Part shown: one piece after another, positions 23,013 to 30,620 of the stretch
How positions within the stretch are numbered: position 1 is the first letter of the stretch
Layout of the letters: each line of letters opens with the position of its first letter
DNA from: an uncultured Collinsella sp.
GTDB taxonomy: Bacteria > Actinomycetota > Coriobacteriia > Coriobacteriales > Coriobacteriaceae
NCBI GenBank assembly: GCA_900552705.1
Contig: USAX01000005.1
Span: forward strand, 1-35,433
Length of the DNA stretch: 35,433 bases
Direction of reading: 5' to 3'
The notes under the pieces: generated by a model
Database searches by the model: none
Told to the model about the DNA's origin: nothing
The model's input: only the letters and a program-made list of their open reading frames with translations
Position numbers and translations under genes: made by a program

Positions 23013-23891
23013 GTGTACGATCGACGACTTGAGGCCATATCGGCCGCTGCGGAGCTGGGAAGCTTCTCGCGTGCGGCGGCAAAATTGCGCGTGTCGACCC
23101 CGGCGCTCGTCAAGCAGGTGTCGGGTTTCGAGGCCGAGTTTGGTATCACGCTGTTCGAACGCTCGCACTCGGGCGTCAAGGTGACGCCGGCGGGCGCTCT
23201 GCTGGTGGACGACGCACGCTCGATCATGCGGCAGTCCGAGGATGCGTTGCGCCGTGCCCGACGCGCGGCGGGCGATGGCGGTGCCGTGCGCCTGGGTGTG
23301 TCGATGATGTGCCCGGGGCGCCAGACGCTGTCGATGTGGTCGGGCATCCACGATCTGGAACCGTCTCTGCGATTTGAGATCGTGCCGGTAAGCGATCTCT
23401 ATGACGAGCGCGAATCCGTCATGCGCAGCTTGGGCCGCGAGGTCGATGTGGTGCAGTCGAGTTTTTCGACCCCGCGCTGGGGCGACGCCTGCCAAAAGCT
23501 CCGCATTGTCAACGTGCCGTTTTATATCGACCTGCCGCGCACGAGTCCGCTGGCGCGCAAGAATCGTATTTCGATCGCCGACTTGGAGGGTATGCGTCTG
23601 CGCGTACTGCGCCACGGCAACGACGCCATGGACAGCCTGCGCATCGACCTGTTGGCCGATGGCGGCGTGGACGTGATCGATGTGGATAGCTTCGACTTTG
23701 CGCTCTTTAACGAAGCCGAGGAAAAGGGCGACGCGGTGCTCACCTGCGGAGCGTGGTCGGGCGTGCACCCGGCTTTTGTGGGCGTGCCATTCCTGTGCGG
23801 CCGCGAGGTGCCGGTCTTTCTGCACTACCCGCTCGAGCCCGCCCTCCAAGTACAAAAATTCGTCAACGCCATGGCCCAACTCCTCAACTAG
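23013..23891 (+). CDS. LysR-family transcriptional regulator
   Basis: The 292-residue protein has an N-terminal winged helix (LEAISAAAELGSFSRAAAKL, then PALVKQVSGFEAEFGITLFE, about 6-52) typical of LysR. A linker helix and a periplasmic-binding-like effector domain follow. GTG is used as the start, with GGGAG seven bases upstream. It is divergent from the SDR-MFS-oxidoreductase genes, which it very likely controls in response to their substrate; the palindrome at 22901 is the probable binding site. No terminator beyond a short T-run (GGGGCTTTTTTAG, about 23898) is evident. Confidence 0.92.
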   Translation: MYDRRLEAISAAAELGSFSRAAAKLRVSTPALVKQVSGFEAEFGITLFERSHSGVKVTPAGALLVDDARSIMRQSEDALRRARRAAGDGGAVRLGVSMMCPGRQTLSMWSGIHDLEPSLRFEIVPVSDLYDERESVMRSLGREVDVVQSSFSTPRWGDACQKLRIVNVPFYIDLPRTSPLARKNRISIADLEGMRLRVLRHGNDAMDSLRIDLLADGGVDVIDVDSFDFALFNEAEEKGDAVLTCGAWSGVHPAFVGVPFLCGREVPVFLHYPLEPALQVQKFVNAMAQLLN

Positions 23892-23962
23892 CTAATTTGG
23901 GGCTTTTTTAGCTGCATCGGGCATGGGATCCGGATAAGGGGTCGAATTATATCGGGGCCTGT

Positions 23963-24277
23963 TTATTCGGCAAGCAGCACCTGCAGGTAATCGCGCTTTC
24001 TGTGGAGGACGCGGTCGATATAGACCTTCTGGTGAAAACGGTAAAACGCGAGATAGTTGTCACAGGCCACGAACCGGTAATCGGAGCGCAGGGGATAGAT
24101 TGAAGACAGTGGCGTACCCGACTCTGGGAAGCTGGATAGCAGGTCTATCCGAGCGAGGATACCCTCTACGATTCTCTCCGCTGCTGCGGGGTTGTCCTGT
24201 TCGACGGCAATGTAGTCCCAGATGTCGTCGAGATCTTGTAGAGCCAGCGGAGAGTAGACGACCTCGCAGCTATGCAT
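23963..24277 (-). CDS. RelE/ParE-family toxin
   Basis: The 104-residue protein has the RelE/ParE fold pattern: VVYSPLALQDLDDIWDYI at the start, a two-helix region, and the C-terminal sheet RFVACDNYLAFYRFHQKVYI with basic HRKRDY near the end. ParE members poison gyrase; RelE members cut mRNA on ribosomes. The tail lacks a clear set of RelE catalytic residues, so the ParE side is more likely, with moderate certainty. Its ATG overlaps the antitoxin stop codon within ATGCATAG, so translation is coupled; a longer upstream frame would run through the antitoxin gene. Confidence 0.9.
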   Translation of the reverse strand: MHSCEVVYSPLALQDLDDIWDYIAVEQDNPAAAERIVEGILARIDLLSSFPESGTPLSSIYPLRSDYRFVACDNYLAFYRFHQKVYIDRVLHRKRDYLQVLLAE

Positions 24278-24533
24278 GGCTTGCGGCCTTGCGGCGGAAG
24301 TGGGCGGCGACGTTGTCCGACGAGACCCATCCGCTCTCATCACCCGAGCTGCGCCCGCGCTCAAGCTCAGACATCAGCGTGCTGATGGCGCAAAACCGGT
24401 CGTAATCTTTCATGTCGAGCACAGCGTAGCAACCGTGCCCATTTTTGGTCAGAAACACCGGGGAGCCCTCGTGGACATCGGAGAGCACCTCGTTGTAATT
24501 GCGTAAATCGGAAACAGGCTTAATGGCAGGCAT
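24270..24533 (-). CDS. Phd/YefM-family antitoxin
   Basis: The 87-residue protein starts PAIKPVSDLRNYNEVLSDV and continues SPVFLTKNGHGCYAVLDMKDYDR, the DNA-binding N-terminal fold of Phd/YefM antitoxins. The polar C-terminal half should wrap the toxin. ATG 24533 is preferred over 24545 because GGAG lies six bases before it. Antitoxin first, then overlapping toxin, is the usual order, and the pair probably autoregulates through the inverted repeat over its promoter at 24570-24583. Confidence 0.9.
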   Translation of the reverse strand: MPAIKPVSDLRNYNEVLSDVHEGSPVFLTKNGHGCYAVLDMKDYDRFCAISTLMSELERGRSSGDESGWVSSDNVAAHFRRKAASHA

Positions 24534-24569
24534 ATAAGGCTCCAATCGATGTACGGGAACTTACGATAA

Positions 24570-24599
24570 ATTATACGAATAATATGCAGTACCTGCCAA
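24570..24599 (-). promoter_or_regulatory. Promoter and operator of the toxin-antitoxin pair
   Basis: On the minus strand, TTGGCA (24594-24599) and a perfect TATAAT (24570-24575) are separated by 18 bp. The inverted repeat ATTAT-ACGA-ATAAT (24570-24583) covers the -10 box, as expected for antitoxin or complex binding. Confidence 0.75.
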
Positions 24600-24764
24600 C
24601 CAAAGCACCCACACAAAACGAGGTGCGGTCGAGTCGCTCCTAGAGCTCCGCTCCAAAGACTGCGCAAGTTCGAGGCTCTTGGTCCATTATGGTAGAGTTT
24701 GCCTCACGTGAATTTCAGCACACTGCGTGCCGCCAGAGCTTTTGCCATTTTGGGGAGTGAGCTT

Positions 24765-25856
24765 GTGAATACTTTTGTCGCCAAGAAGGCCAGCCGGGCG
24801 GTGCGCCTTCTCATGATGGCGCTCACGGCGGTTCTCATCTTTTTCTTCATCAATGTCATGCTGCTCGTCTCCGACATCCAGGGCACGGCGCGCGTGGTCA
24901 ACTACGCCGGTCTGGTACGCGGCACCACGCAGCGAATCGTTAAGCTCGAGGACGCAGGCCAGCCACAAGACGACCTGCTCAAGGCTGTGGATTCATACAT
25001 TAATGGTTTGCGCTACGGAAGCGACGACCTCAATCTCGTCCGTCTCGATGACGATGAGTATCAGGCAAAGATGACCGAACTCGCGAGCTATTTTGACAAG
25101 CTTCGCACCGAGATCGCCCGTGTGCGCGAAGTCGGCTACGAGAACACCGACATCATTGCCATGAGTGAGGAATTCTTTGGCATTTGTGACGATGCCACGA
25201 GGCTCGCGGAGGACTACTCCCAGGAGAAGGCGACGGCGCTCAATTGTCTTGAGGGCTTGGTGATCATCGACATCGTGGGCTTGGTGGCGACCTTTGCGGT
25301 CGAACTCGCTCGCGCGGTGCGCACTGCCGCGCTCAATCGCGAGCTGCAGAACAAAGTCTATCTCGATGAAGCCACGGGACTGCCCAACAAGAACAAGTGC
25401 GAGGAAATCTTGGGGCAGGGGCATCCCGTTTCCGCCGAAGCGCCCGTTGCGCTGTGCGTTTTCGATCTGAACAACCTGCATACGGTCAATAATCGTTTTG
25501 GCCACGAGAAGGGTGACGAGTACATTCGTTCTTTTGCCCATCAGCTGGGGCGCGTGGCGTCCGAGACCTGCTTTGTGGGCCGCGACGGCGGCGATGAGTT
25601 TATCGCGGTGCTGTGGGATGCCGATCGAGTTGCCGTGGAATCCTGTCTCGCTCGGATTCGTGCGAACGTGAGCGAGTATTCCAAGGCTCACCCCGACATG
25701 CCTATCAGCTACGCGGTGGGCTATGCGCTTTCCAGTGATTTTGATGAACCGCCTACGATGCGCGAGCTCTTTTCCCAGGCCGACAAAAACATGTACATCG
25801 ACAAGAACCGCGTAAAGACAGCCGGGGCAGCCGGGTCGCAACGCGAGGAACGGTAA
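24765..25856 (+). CDS. Membrane-bound diguanylate cyclase (GGDEF)
   Basis: The GTG at 24765 has GGGGAG seven bases upstream and gives 363 residues; in-frame TTG and GTG codons further up lack sites. A membrane segment (about 16-35) and a second one (about 163-182) enclose an extracytoplasmic domain of about 125 residues starting with TARVVNYAGLVRGTTQRIV, which resembles PilJ/NIT-like sensory N-termini. The GGDEF domain has FDLNNLHTVNNRFGHEKGD and an intact GGDEF (about 275-279), so it should make c-di-GMP from GTP. The RxxD inhibitory site five residues before the motif is missing, so product inhibition is unlikely. No c-di-GMP effector lies nearby. The upstream gap 24600-24764 shows no clear promoter. 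Confidence 0.9.
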   Translation: MNTFVAKKASRAVRLLMMALTAVLIFFFINVMLLVSDIQGTARVVNYAGLVRGTTQRIVKLEDAGQPQDDLLKAVDSYINGLRYGSDDLNLVRLDDDEYQAKMTELASYFDKLRTEIARVREVGYENTDIIAMSEEFFGICDDATRLAEDYSQEKATALNCLEGLVIIDIVGLVATFAVELARAVRTAALNRELQNKVYLDEATGLPNKNKCEEILGQGHPVSAEAPVALCVFDLNNLHTVNNRFGHEKGDEYIRSFAHQLGRVASETCFVGRDGGDEFIAVLWDADRVAVESCLARIRANVSEYSKAHPDMPISYAVGYALSSDFDEPPTMRELFSQADKNMYIDKNRVKTAGAAGSQREER

Positions 25857-25926
25857 GCCTGTAACAGAGGGCGGCTAATTTGAAGGCAGCTAAAAAAGCC
25901 CCGTCCCAAAAAGACTGCCATGAAAA

Positions 25927-25954
25927 GAGGTCCTGGCCATTTGGCCAGGACCTC
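25927..25954 (-). terminator. Terminator of the second exporter operon
   Basis: A perfect 13-bp stem GAGGTCCTGGCCA / TGGCCAGGACCTC with a 2-base loop is followed on the minus strand by TTTTC. It lies 43 bp beyond the palindrome 25997-26101. The corresponding hairpin of the other exporter operon (30427-30454) has the same position and a related stem. Confidence 0.8.
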
Positions 25955-25996
25955 ACTAACTTTTATTCCGTTCAAATGAGGAATTGACTGCGCGCA

Positions 25997-26101
25997 GGGC
26001 TCCGTCTCGGGAGGGCGGCATTTTACCTCCGCGCGCAGTTTCGCAGCGAAGCGAGAATGTTTGAGCACGGAGGTAATAGCCGCCCTCCCGAGACGGAGCC
26101 C
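25997..26101 (-). repeat. 3'-UTR palindrome with conserved apex (family element)
   Basis: Perfect 23-bp arms (25997-26019, 26079-26101) start 10 bp after the stop of the exporter gene at 26112. Inside them a 7-bp stem ACCTCCG / CGGAGGT closes a 36-base apex. Together the core from CCTCCG to CGGAGG is 48 bases, of which 46 are identical in the element at 30500, while the outer arms have a different sequence. Between 25857 and 26111 nothing else but the terminator is seen. Confidence 0.85.
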
Positions 26102-26111
26102 GTGGGTTTAC

Positions 26112-28052
26112 CTACTCGAGCTCAAACGCGCCCGTATACAGCTGGTGGTAATACCCGTGCCTGGCAATCAGCTCGTCATGGCTGCCGCGCTCGATAATCT
26201 GCCCGTGATCCAGCACGCAGATTAGGTCGGAGTTGCGTACGGTGCTCAAGCGGTGCGCGATCACAAACGTGGTCCTGCCCTCCATGAGCGCATCCATGCC
26301 ACGCTGCACCAATGCTTCGGTGCGGGTGTCGATGCTCGACGTGGCCTCGTCCAGAATCATTGCGGGCGGGTCGGCCACCGCGGCGCGCGCGATCGAAATC
26401 AGCTGGCGCTGTCCCTGCGAAAGTCCGCCGCCGTCGCCCTCGAGCACGGTATCGTAGCCCGCCGGCAGCATGCGGATAAACCCGTCGGCGTTGGCCAGGC
26501 GCGCTGCTTCGATGCACTGCTCGTCCGTGGCGCCGGGGCAGCCGTAGCGAATGTTGTCCATGACGGTGCCCGTAAAGAGATTCACGTCTTGCAGCACCAC
26601 GCCCAGGCTCCGGCGCAGGTCGGCCTTGCGGATCTTGTTGATGTTGATCCCGTCGTAGCGGACCTTGCCGTCGTCGATGTCGTAGAAGCGGTTGATAAGG
26701 TTGGTAATCGTGGTCTTGCCGGCGCCCGTCGCACCAACGAGCGCGATCTTCTGCCCGGGCTCGGCTTCGAGCTCGATATCGTGCAGCACGAGCTTTTGGG
26801 GCACATAGCCAAAGCTCACATGGTCGAGCATAATATGCCCCTTGAGCGGTGCGAGCCCGCAGCCGCCATCGTGATGCGGGTTCTTCCAGGCCCAGCGCTC
26901 GGTTCGCTCGCTCGTTTCGACAAGCGCGCCGTCCGCGTCCTCGCGCACGTTGACCAGCGTCACGTAACCGTCGTCGGACTCGGGCTTCTCGTCCATGAGC
27001 GTAAAGATGCGTCCCGCGCCCGCCAGCGCGATGATGATCGAGTTGAGCTGGTTGGACACTTGCGCCACGGGGTTCATAAAGTTGCGCGTGAGCGTCAGAA
27101 ACGATGCGATGGCGCCGAGCGTGAACGTGTCGAAACCGGTAAGTCCCAGGTTGGGCGTTCCTGCGATGGCCATGTAGCCACCGAGCACGGCCACCACCAC
27201 ATAGATCAGGTAGCCAAGTGCGTTCATCATGGGCATGATCGAATTGCCCATGCCCTGCGCGTTCGTCGCAGCCTTTGCCCAGGCACGGTTGAGCTTGCCC
27301 ATTCCGGTGCGCGCGGCGTTCTCGTGACAAAAGACCTTGATGACCTTCTGCCCGCCGACCATCTCCTCTATGTAGCCGTTGAGCGCGCCGAGCGTATCTT
27401 GCTGCTCGATAGAAAACGACCCGATGACCCCCGTGATGCGGCCCACGAACACGAGCACCGCCGCCATGAGCACGCAGACTACCACGGTGAGCCCCACGCT
27501 CATCCAAAGCATGCACACAAAGACCGCGACCAGCGTGAATGCCGAGCTTACGAGCTGCGAGAGCGACTGCGCGATCATCTGGCGCAGGGTGTCGGTGTCG
27601 TTGGTGTAGAGGCTCATGATGTCGCCGTGCGCGTGCGTGTCGAAGTAGCGCAAGGGGAGCGTCTGCATGTGCGAGAACATATCGTCGCGGATGTGTTTGA
27701 GCGTGCCTTGCGCCACGGTGACCATCGCGCGGTTGTAGACGAGTGTGGCCACGACGCCCACCACATAGACAGCGCCGATGGTGATGAGCGCGTGCGCAAG
27801 GCCCGCCCATACGGGAGCGTCGGTCGCCAAAAGCGGGACGATGTAGTCGTCGATGAGTGCCTGCAAAAACATCGACGACGCGGCGCTCGCGATGGCAGAG
27901 AGCAGAATGCACGCGACGACGAGTACAAGTTGTCCTCGGTAGCAGGACATATACGAGAGCAGTCGCTTGACGGTTGCCATATCGAGCTGCATCGCGGGCA
28001 TGTCGGCGCCCGCCGCGGCTCCGTTTGCGGGGCGTTTCTTCTGCTTACTCAT
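26112..28052 (-). CDS. ABC exporter half-transporter, catalytic subunit (operon 2)
   Basis: The 646-residue protein has six membrane helices in the ABC exporter type I domain (about 35-350) and an ATPase domain with Walker A GATGAGKTT, signature LSQGQ, Walker B AMILDEATSS with the catalytic Glu, and switch His in VIAHRLSTV. All catalytic residues are present, so this half supplies the consensus ATP site of a heterodimer. A linker of about 70 residues before the ATPase (DDGYVTLVNVREDADG, then WAWKNPHHDGG) is shared with the paralogue at 30621. Its ATG lies inside ATGAGTAA, the overlap with the stop of its partner. The exported substrate is unknown; MarR control suggests drugs, bile or other toxic compounds. 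Confidence 0.92.
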   Translation of the reverse strand: MSKQKKRPANGAAAGADMPAMQLDMATVKRLLSYMSCYRGQLVLVVACILLSAIASAASSMFLQALIDDYIVPLLATDAPVWAGLAHALITIGAVYVVGVVATLVYNRAMVTVAQGTLKHIRDDMFSHMQTLPLRYFDTHAHGDIMSLYTNDTDTLRQMIAQSLSQLVSSAFTLVAVFVCMLWMSVGLTVVVCVLMAAVLVFVGRITGVIGSFSIEQQDTLGALNGYIEEMVGGQKVIKVFCHENAARTGMGKLNRAWAKAATNAQGMGNSIMPMMNALGYLIYVVVAVLGGYMAIAGTPNLGLTGFDTFTLGAIASFLTLTRNFMNPVAQVSNQLNSIIIALAGAGRIFTLMDEKPESDDGYVTLVNVREDADGALVETSERTERWAWKNPHHDGGCGLAPLKGHIMLDHVSFGYVPQKLVLHDIELEAEPGQKIALVGATGAGKTTITNLINRFYDIDDGKVRYDGININKIRKADLRRSLGVVLQDVNLFTGTVMDNIRYGCPGATDEQCIEAARLANADGFIRMLPAGYDTVLEGDGGGLSQGQRQLISIARAAVADPPAMILDEATSSIDTRTEALVQRGMDALMEGRTTFVIAHRLSTVRNSDLICVLDHGQIIERGSHDELIARHGYYHQLYTGAFELE

Positions 28053-29802
28053 CCTCTGCCGTTCCCTTCTGCTGCGACTCAAAGACCTCGCGATAGATAT
28101 CGCTCGTGCGCAAGAGCTCCTCGTGCGTGCCCACCGCGCTGATGCACCCGTCGTCCATGACCACGATCTTGTCGGCGTGCATGACCGAGCTCACGCGCTG
28201 CGCGATCACGATCTTGGTCGTGGCGGGCAGGTACTCGGCAAGGCCGCGTTGGATCTTGGCGTCGGTCTTGGTGTCGACGGCGCTCGTGGAGTCATCGAGT
28301 ACGAGCACGCGCGGCTTGGCCACGAGTGCGCGGGCGATGCACAGACGCTGCTTCTGCCCGCCCGAGACGTTGGTGCCGCCCTGCTCGATCATGGTCTGGT
28401 AACCGTCCGGCAGCTGATCGATAAACTCGTCCGCGCAGGCGAGCTCGCAGGCGCGCACCAGCTCTGCATCGTTGGCCTCGGCGTCACCCCAGCGCAGGTT
28501 CTCGGCGATGGTGCCGCTAAAGAGCTCGTTTTTCTGCAGTACCATGGCCACCTGGCCGCGCAGCGCATCGAGGTCGTAGTCGCGCACGTCGACGCCGCCC
28601 ACGCGCACGCTACCCGCGGTGGCGTCGTAGAGGCGGGCGATCAGGTTCACGAGGCTTGACTTGGACGAGCCCGTGCCGCCGATGATGCCCACGACCTCGC
28701 CGCTCTTGATGGTGAGGTTTATGTCCTCGAGCACGTTTTTCTCGGCCTTGCTCGCGTAGGCAAAGCTCACGTGGTCAAACTCCACGGAGCCGTTCGCAAC
28801 CTGCGTGACGGCGCGACCGGGCTCGGGGCTCGCGATGTCGCTCTGTTCGTTGAGTAGCTCGGCGATGCGCTTGGCCGAGCTCTGGGCAATCACGATAAGC
28901 GTAAAGACCATGGAGAGCATCATGAGCGCCATAAGGATTTGCGTGGCGTAGGTAAAGAGTGCGGTGAGCTGTCCTGTGGTGAGGCCGAGCGCGGCGTTGT
29001 TGCCCGAGGCCACGATGGCCTTAGCGCCGAGCCACGAGATGAGTATCATGCATGCGTACATGCAGGCCTGCATGAGCGGCGTATTGAGTGCGATGAGGCG
29101 CTCGCCGCGGGCGAAGTCCTCGTAGATGCGTTGGCTGATACGGCCGAACTTGCCAATCTCGTGCTCCTCGCGGTTGAACGACTTGACCACGCGGATGCCT
29201 GCGACATTTTCCTGCACCACGTTGTTGAGCGTGTCGTAGGTAGCGAAAACGCGGTTGAAGATGCTGCTTACGCGCCACATGATGAGTCCGAGTGCGATGG
29301 CGAGGATGGGGATCACGGCTAGGAACACAAACGAGATCTGTCGGTTGATGGTAAACGACACAATCCAGCAGAACGCGAGCATCACGGGGCCGCGCACGCC
29401 CATGCGGATGATCATCATGTAGGCGTTCTGCACGTTGGTGACATCGGTGGTGAGGCGTGTGACGATCGAGCCGGTAGAGAACTTGTCGATGTTGCCAAAA
29501 GAGAAGGTCTGCACGTTGTCGTACATATCGTCGCGCAGGTTGGCGGCGAATCCCACCGAGGCGCGTGCGCCCATCCAAGCGCCGCCGGCGCCCACTCCAA
29601 ATTCGAGAACGGCAAGGACGAGCAGGGCGATGCCAAGGCGCCAGACCTCGCCCATGTTGCCGGCTTGGATGCCGCGGTCGATGAGGTCGCTCATGACGAG
29701 CGGGATAGCGATCTCGAGTATCACCTCCAGGATGGAAAGTAGGATGGCGGTGACGGAGCTCTTGCGGTATTGCCGCAGGCTTCGTCCAAGTGTTCGTATC
29801 AT
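28045..29802 (-). CDS. ABC exporter half-transporter, degenerate-site subunit (operon 2)
   Basis: The 585-residue protein has six membrane helices and an ATPase domain with Walker A GGTGSSKSS (Ser replaces the usual Gly), intact signature VSGGQ, Walker B VLVLDDSTSA with Asp in place of the catalytic Glu, and AQR in place of the switch-His AHR. It is therefore the non-catalytic half, which donates a good signature to the partner's active site. AAAGGA lies six bases before the ATG. The 121-bp gap to the upstream MarR gene holds a terminator hairpin and a second MarR-box-like palindrome. The partner overlaps it by eight bases. It is paralogous to the gene at 32533. Confidence 0.92.
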   Translation of the reverse strand: MIRTLGRSLRQYRKSSVTAILLSILEVILEIAIPLVMSDLIDRGIQAGNMGEVWRLGIALLVLAVLEFGVGAGGAWMGARASVGFAANLRDDMYDNVQTFSFGNIDKFSTGSIVTRLTTDVTNVQNAYMMIIRMGVRGPVMLAFCWIVSFTINRQISFVFLAVIPILAIALGLIMWRVSSIFNRVFATYDTLNNVVQENVAGIRVVKSFNREEHEIGKFGRISQRIYEDFARGERLIALNTPLMQACMYACMILISWLGAKAIVASGNNAALGLTTGQLTALFTYATQILMALMMLSMVFTLIVIAQSSAKRIAELLNEQSDIASPEPGRAVTQVANGSVEFDHVSFAYASKAEKNVLEDINLTIKSGEVVGIIGGTGSSKSSLVNLIARLYDATAGSVRVGGVDVRDYDLDALRGQVAMVLQKNELFSGTIAENLRWGDAEANDAELVRACELACADEFIDQLPDGYQTMIEQGGTNVSGGQKQRLCIARALVAKPRVLVLDDSTSAVDTKTDAKIQRGLAEYLPATTKIVIAQRVSSVMHADKIVVMDDGCISAVGTHEELLRTSDIYREVFESQQKGTAEDE

Positions 29803-29837
29803 GCATGTTCCTTTCTGTACGAATCGGGCTGAAATTA

Positions 29838-29851
29838 TGTAGCAAGCTACG
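29838..29851. promoter_or_regulatory. MarR-box candidate upstream of the exporter genes
   Basis: The perfect palindrome GTAGCAAGCTAC (29839-29850) matches GTAGCATGTTAC at the MarR promoter (30372-30383) in 10 of 12 bases. It lies 37 bp before the exporter start, where it could control an internal promoter. No strong -10/-35 pair is visible around it. Confidence 0.55.
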
Positions 29852-29869
29852 GAATAGGGCGTAAAGAAG

Positions 29870-29905
29870 CCCGTCGCAGGCGGATCGAATCCGGTGGGCG
29901 ACGGG
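29870..29905 (-). terminator. Intrinsic terminator or attenuator between MarR and exporter genes
   Basis: CCCGTCGC / GCGACGGG (8 bp) with an inner GGAT / ATCC stem is followed on the minus strand by CTTCTTTA. It starts 18 bp after the MarR stop and precedes the exporter genes, so it would lower read-through or separate the two transcripts. Confidence 0.65.
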
Positions 29906-29923
29906 TGCTGATGAAGCTATTCT

Positions 29924-30352
29924 TTATTGTTTGCAGACGTTGGCGTAGACCCGCCTGAGCATGCGGATGAGCTCCGTCTGCTCGCGTTCATCAAGGCCGG
30001 CGAGCAGCTCCCGATCGCGTTCGCGCATTGTGGCACGCATGCGATCACCGGCATCGTGTGCCTTGTCCGTAAGCTCAACGACCTTATTGCGTCGGTCATC
30101 CTCGGCTACCCAGGTGCGCACGAAGCCGTTTTTCTCGAGCCGGCTGACGAGGCCGGAGACCGTTGGGTGGGAAACCTTGAGGTTAGCTTCGATCTCTTTT
30201 TGGAGCGCTCGGCCCGCATGCTCAATGAGGTAGACGATCACCTGGCTTTGCGCAAAGGTGAGCCCTTGCTCCTTGAGGTCCGCATCGGCAGACGCCTGCA
30301 TGCGTTCGTTGATTACCTTAAACAGGGGTCCAACAGTATCTTCGGGAACCAT
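29924..30352 (-). CDS. MarR-family regulator of exporter operon 2
   Basis: The 142-residue protein has the MarR winged helix: ALQKEIEANLKVSHPTVSGLVSRLEKNGFV as helix-turn-helix (about 51-81), then WVAEDDRRNKVVELTDKA with the Asp-Arg-Arg wing. Such dimers usually repress their own operon and release DNA on binding a small molecule. The start is uncertain: the ATG at 30364 touches the ribosome site, so ATG 30352, with AAAGG twelve bases upstream, is preferred. It lies upstream of two ABC exporter genes on the same strand. Two palindromes (30371-30384 and 29838-29851) are probable operators. It is only distantly similar to the other MarR gene at 34370. Confidence 0.9.
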   Translation of the reverse strand: MVPEDTVGPLFKVINERMQASADADLKEQGLTFAQSQVIVYLIEHAGRALQKEIEANLKVSHPTVSGLVSRLEKNGFVRTWVAEDDRRNKVVELTDKAHDAGDRMRATMRERDRELLAGLDEREQTELIRMLRRVYANVCKQ

Positions 30353-30370
30353 TCCAGCCACCATCCTTTC

Positions 30371-30413
30371 CGTAGCATGTTACGTTTATACCACAACCCG
30401 AAGCATGCGACAA
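30371..30413 (-). promoter_or_regulatory. Promoter and MarR operator of exporter operon 2
   Basis: On the minus strand TTGTCG (30408-30413), a 17-bp spacer and TATAAA (30385-30390) form a good promoter. Immediately after the -10 box the palindrome CGTAGCATGTTACG (30371-30384, one mismatch) would cover the transcription start, a typical repressor position. Confidence 0.7.
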
Positions 30414-30426
30414 ATTTACACAAAAC

Positions 30427-30454
30427 GAGCCCCTGGCCAACCGGCCAGGGGCTC
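30427..30454 (-). terminator. Terminator of the first exporter operon
   Basis: A perfect 12-bp stem GAGCCCCTGGCC / GGCCAGGGGCTC with a 4-base loop is followed on the minus strand by GTTTTG. It lies 45 bp beyond the palindrome 30500-30603, matching the layout at 25927. Confidence 0.8.
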
Positions 30455-30499
30455 ACAAACTATTATTTCCTTCTAAATGACGGGCTGATTGCGCGCAGG

Positions 30500-30603
30500 A
30501 GGGTGCCCCGGGGGCGGCGGGGTATTTCCTCCGCGCGCAGTTTCGCGGCGCAGCGAGAATGTTTGAGCACGGAGGAATTACCCCGCCGCCCCCGGGGCAC
30601 CCT
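30500..30603 (-). repeat. 3'-UTR palindrome with conserved apex (family element)
   Basis: Perfect 25-bp arms (30500-30524, 30579-30603) of very GC-rich sequence start 17 bp after the exporter stop at 30621. An inner TTCCTCCG / CGGAGGAA stem closes an apex almost identical to that at 26025-26074. The arms differ from those of the other copy yet remain perfectly complementary to each other. Confidence 0.85.
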
Positions 30604-30620
30604 ACGTGGAACAAACCTGC

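Noticed and set aside
25857..26111. CRISPR-like or tandem-repeat array near the exporter ends
   Set aside because: The repeats are inverted, single pairs without regular spacers or cas genes.
26253..28142. 629-codon plus-strand frame over the exporter gene
   Set aside because: It is an antisense shadow rich in His and Arg with no recognisable fold; similar frames lie over the LtaS-like, tex and other exporter genes.
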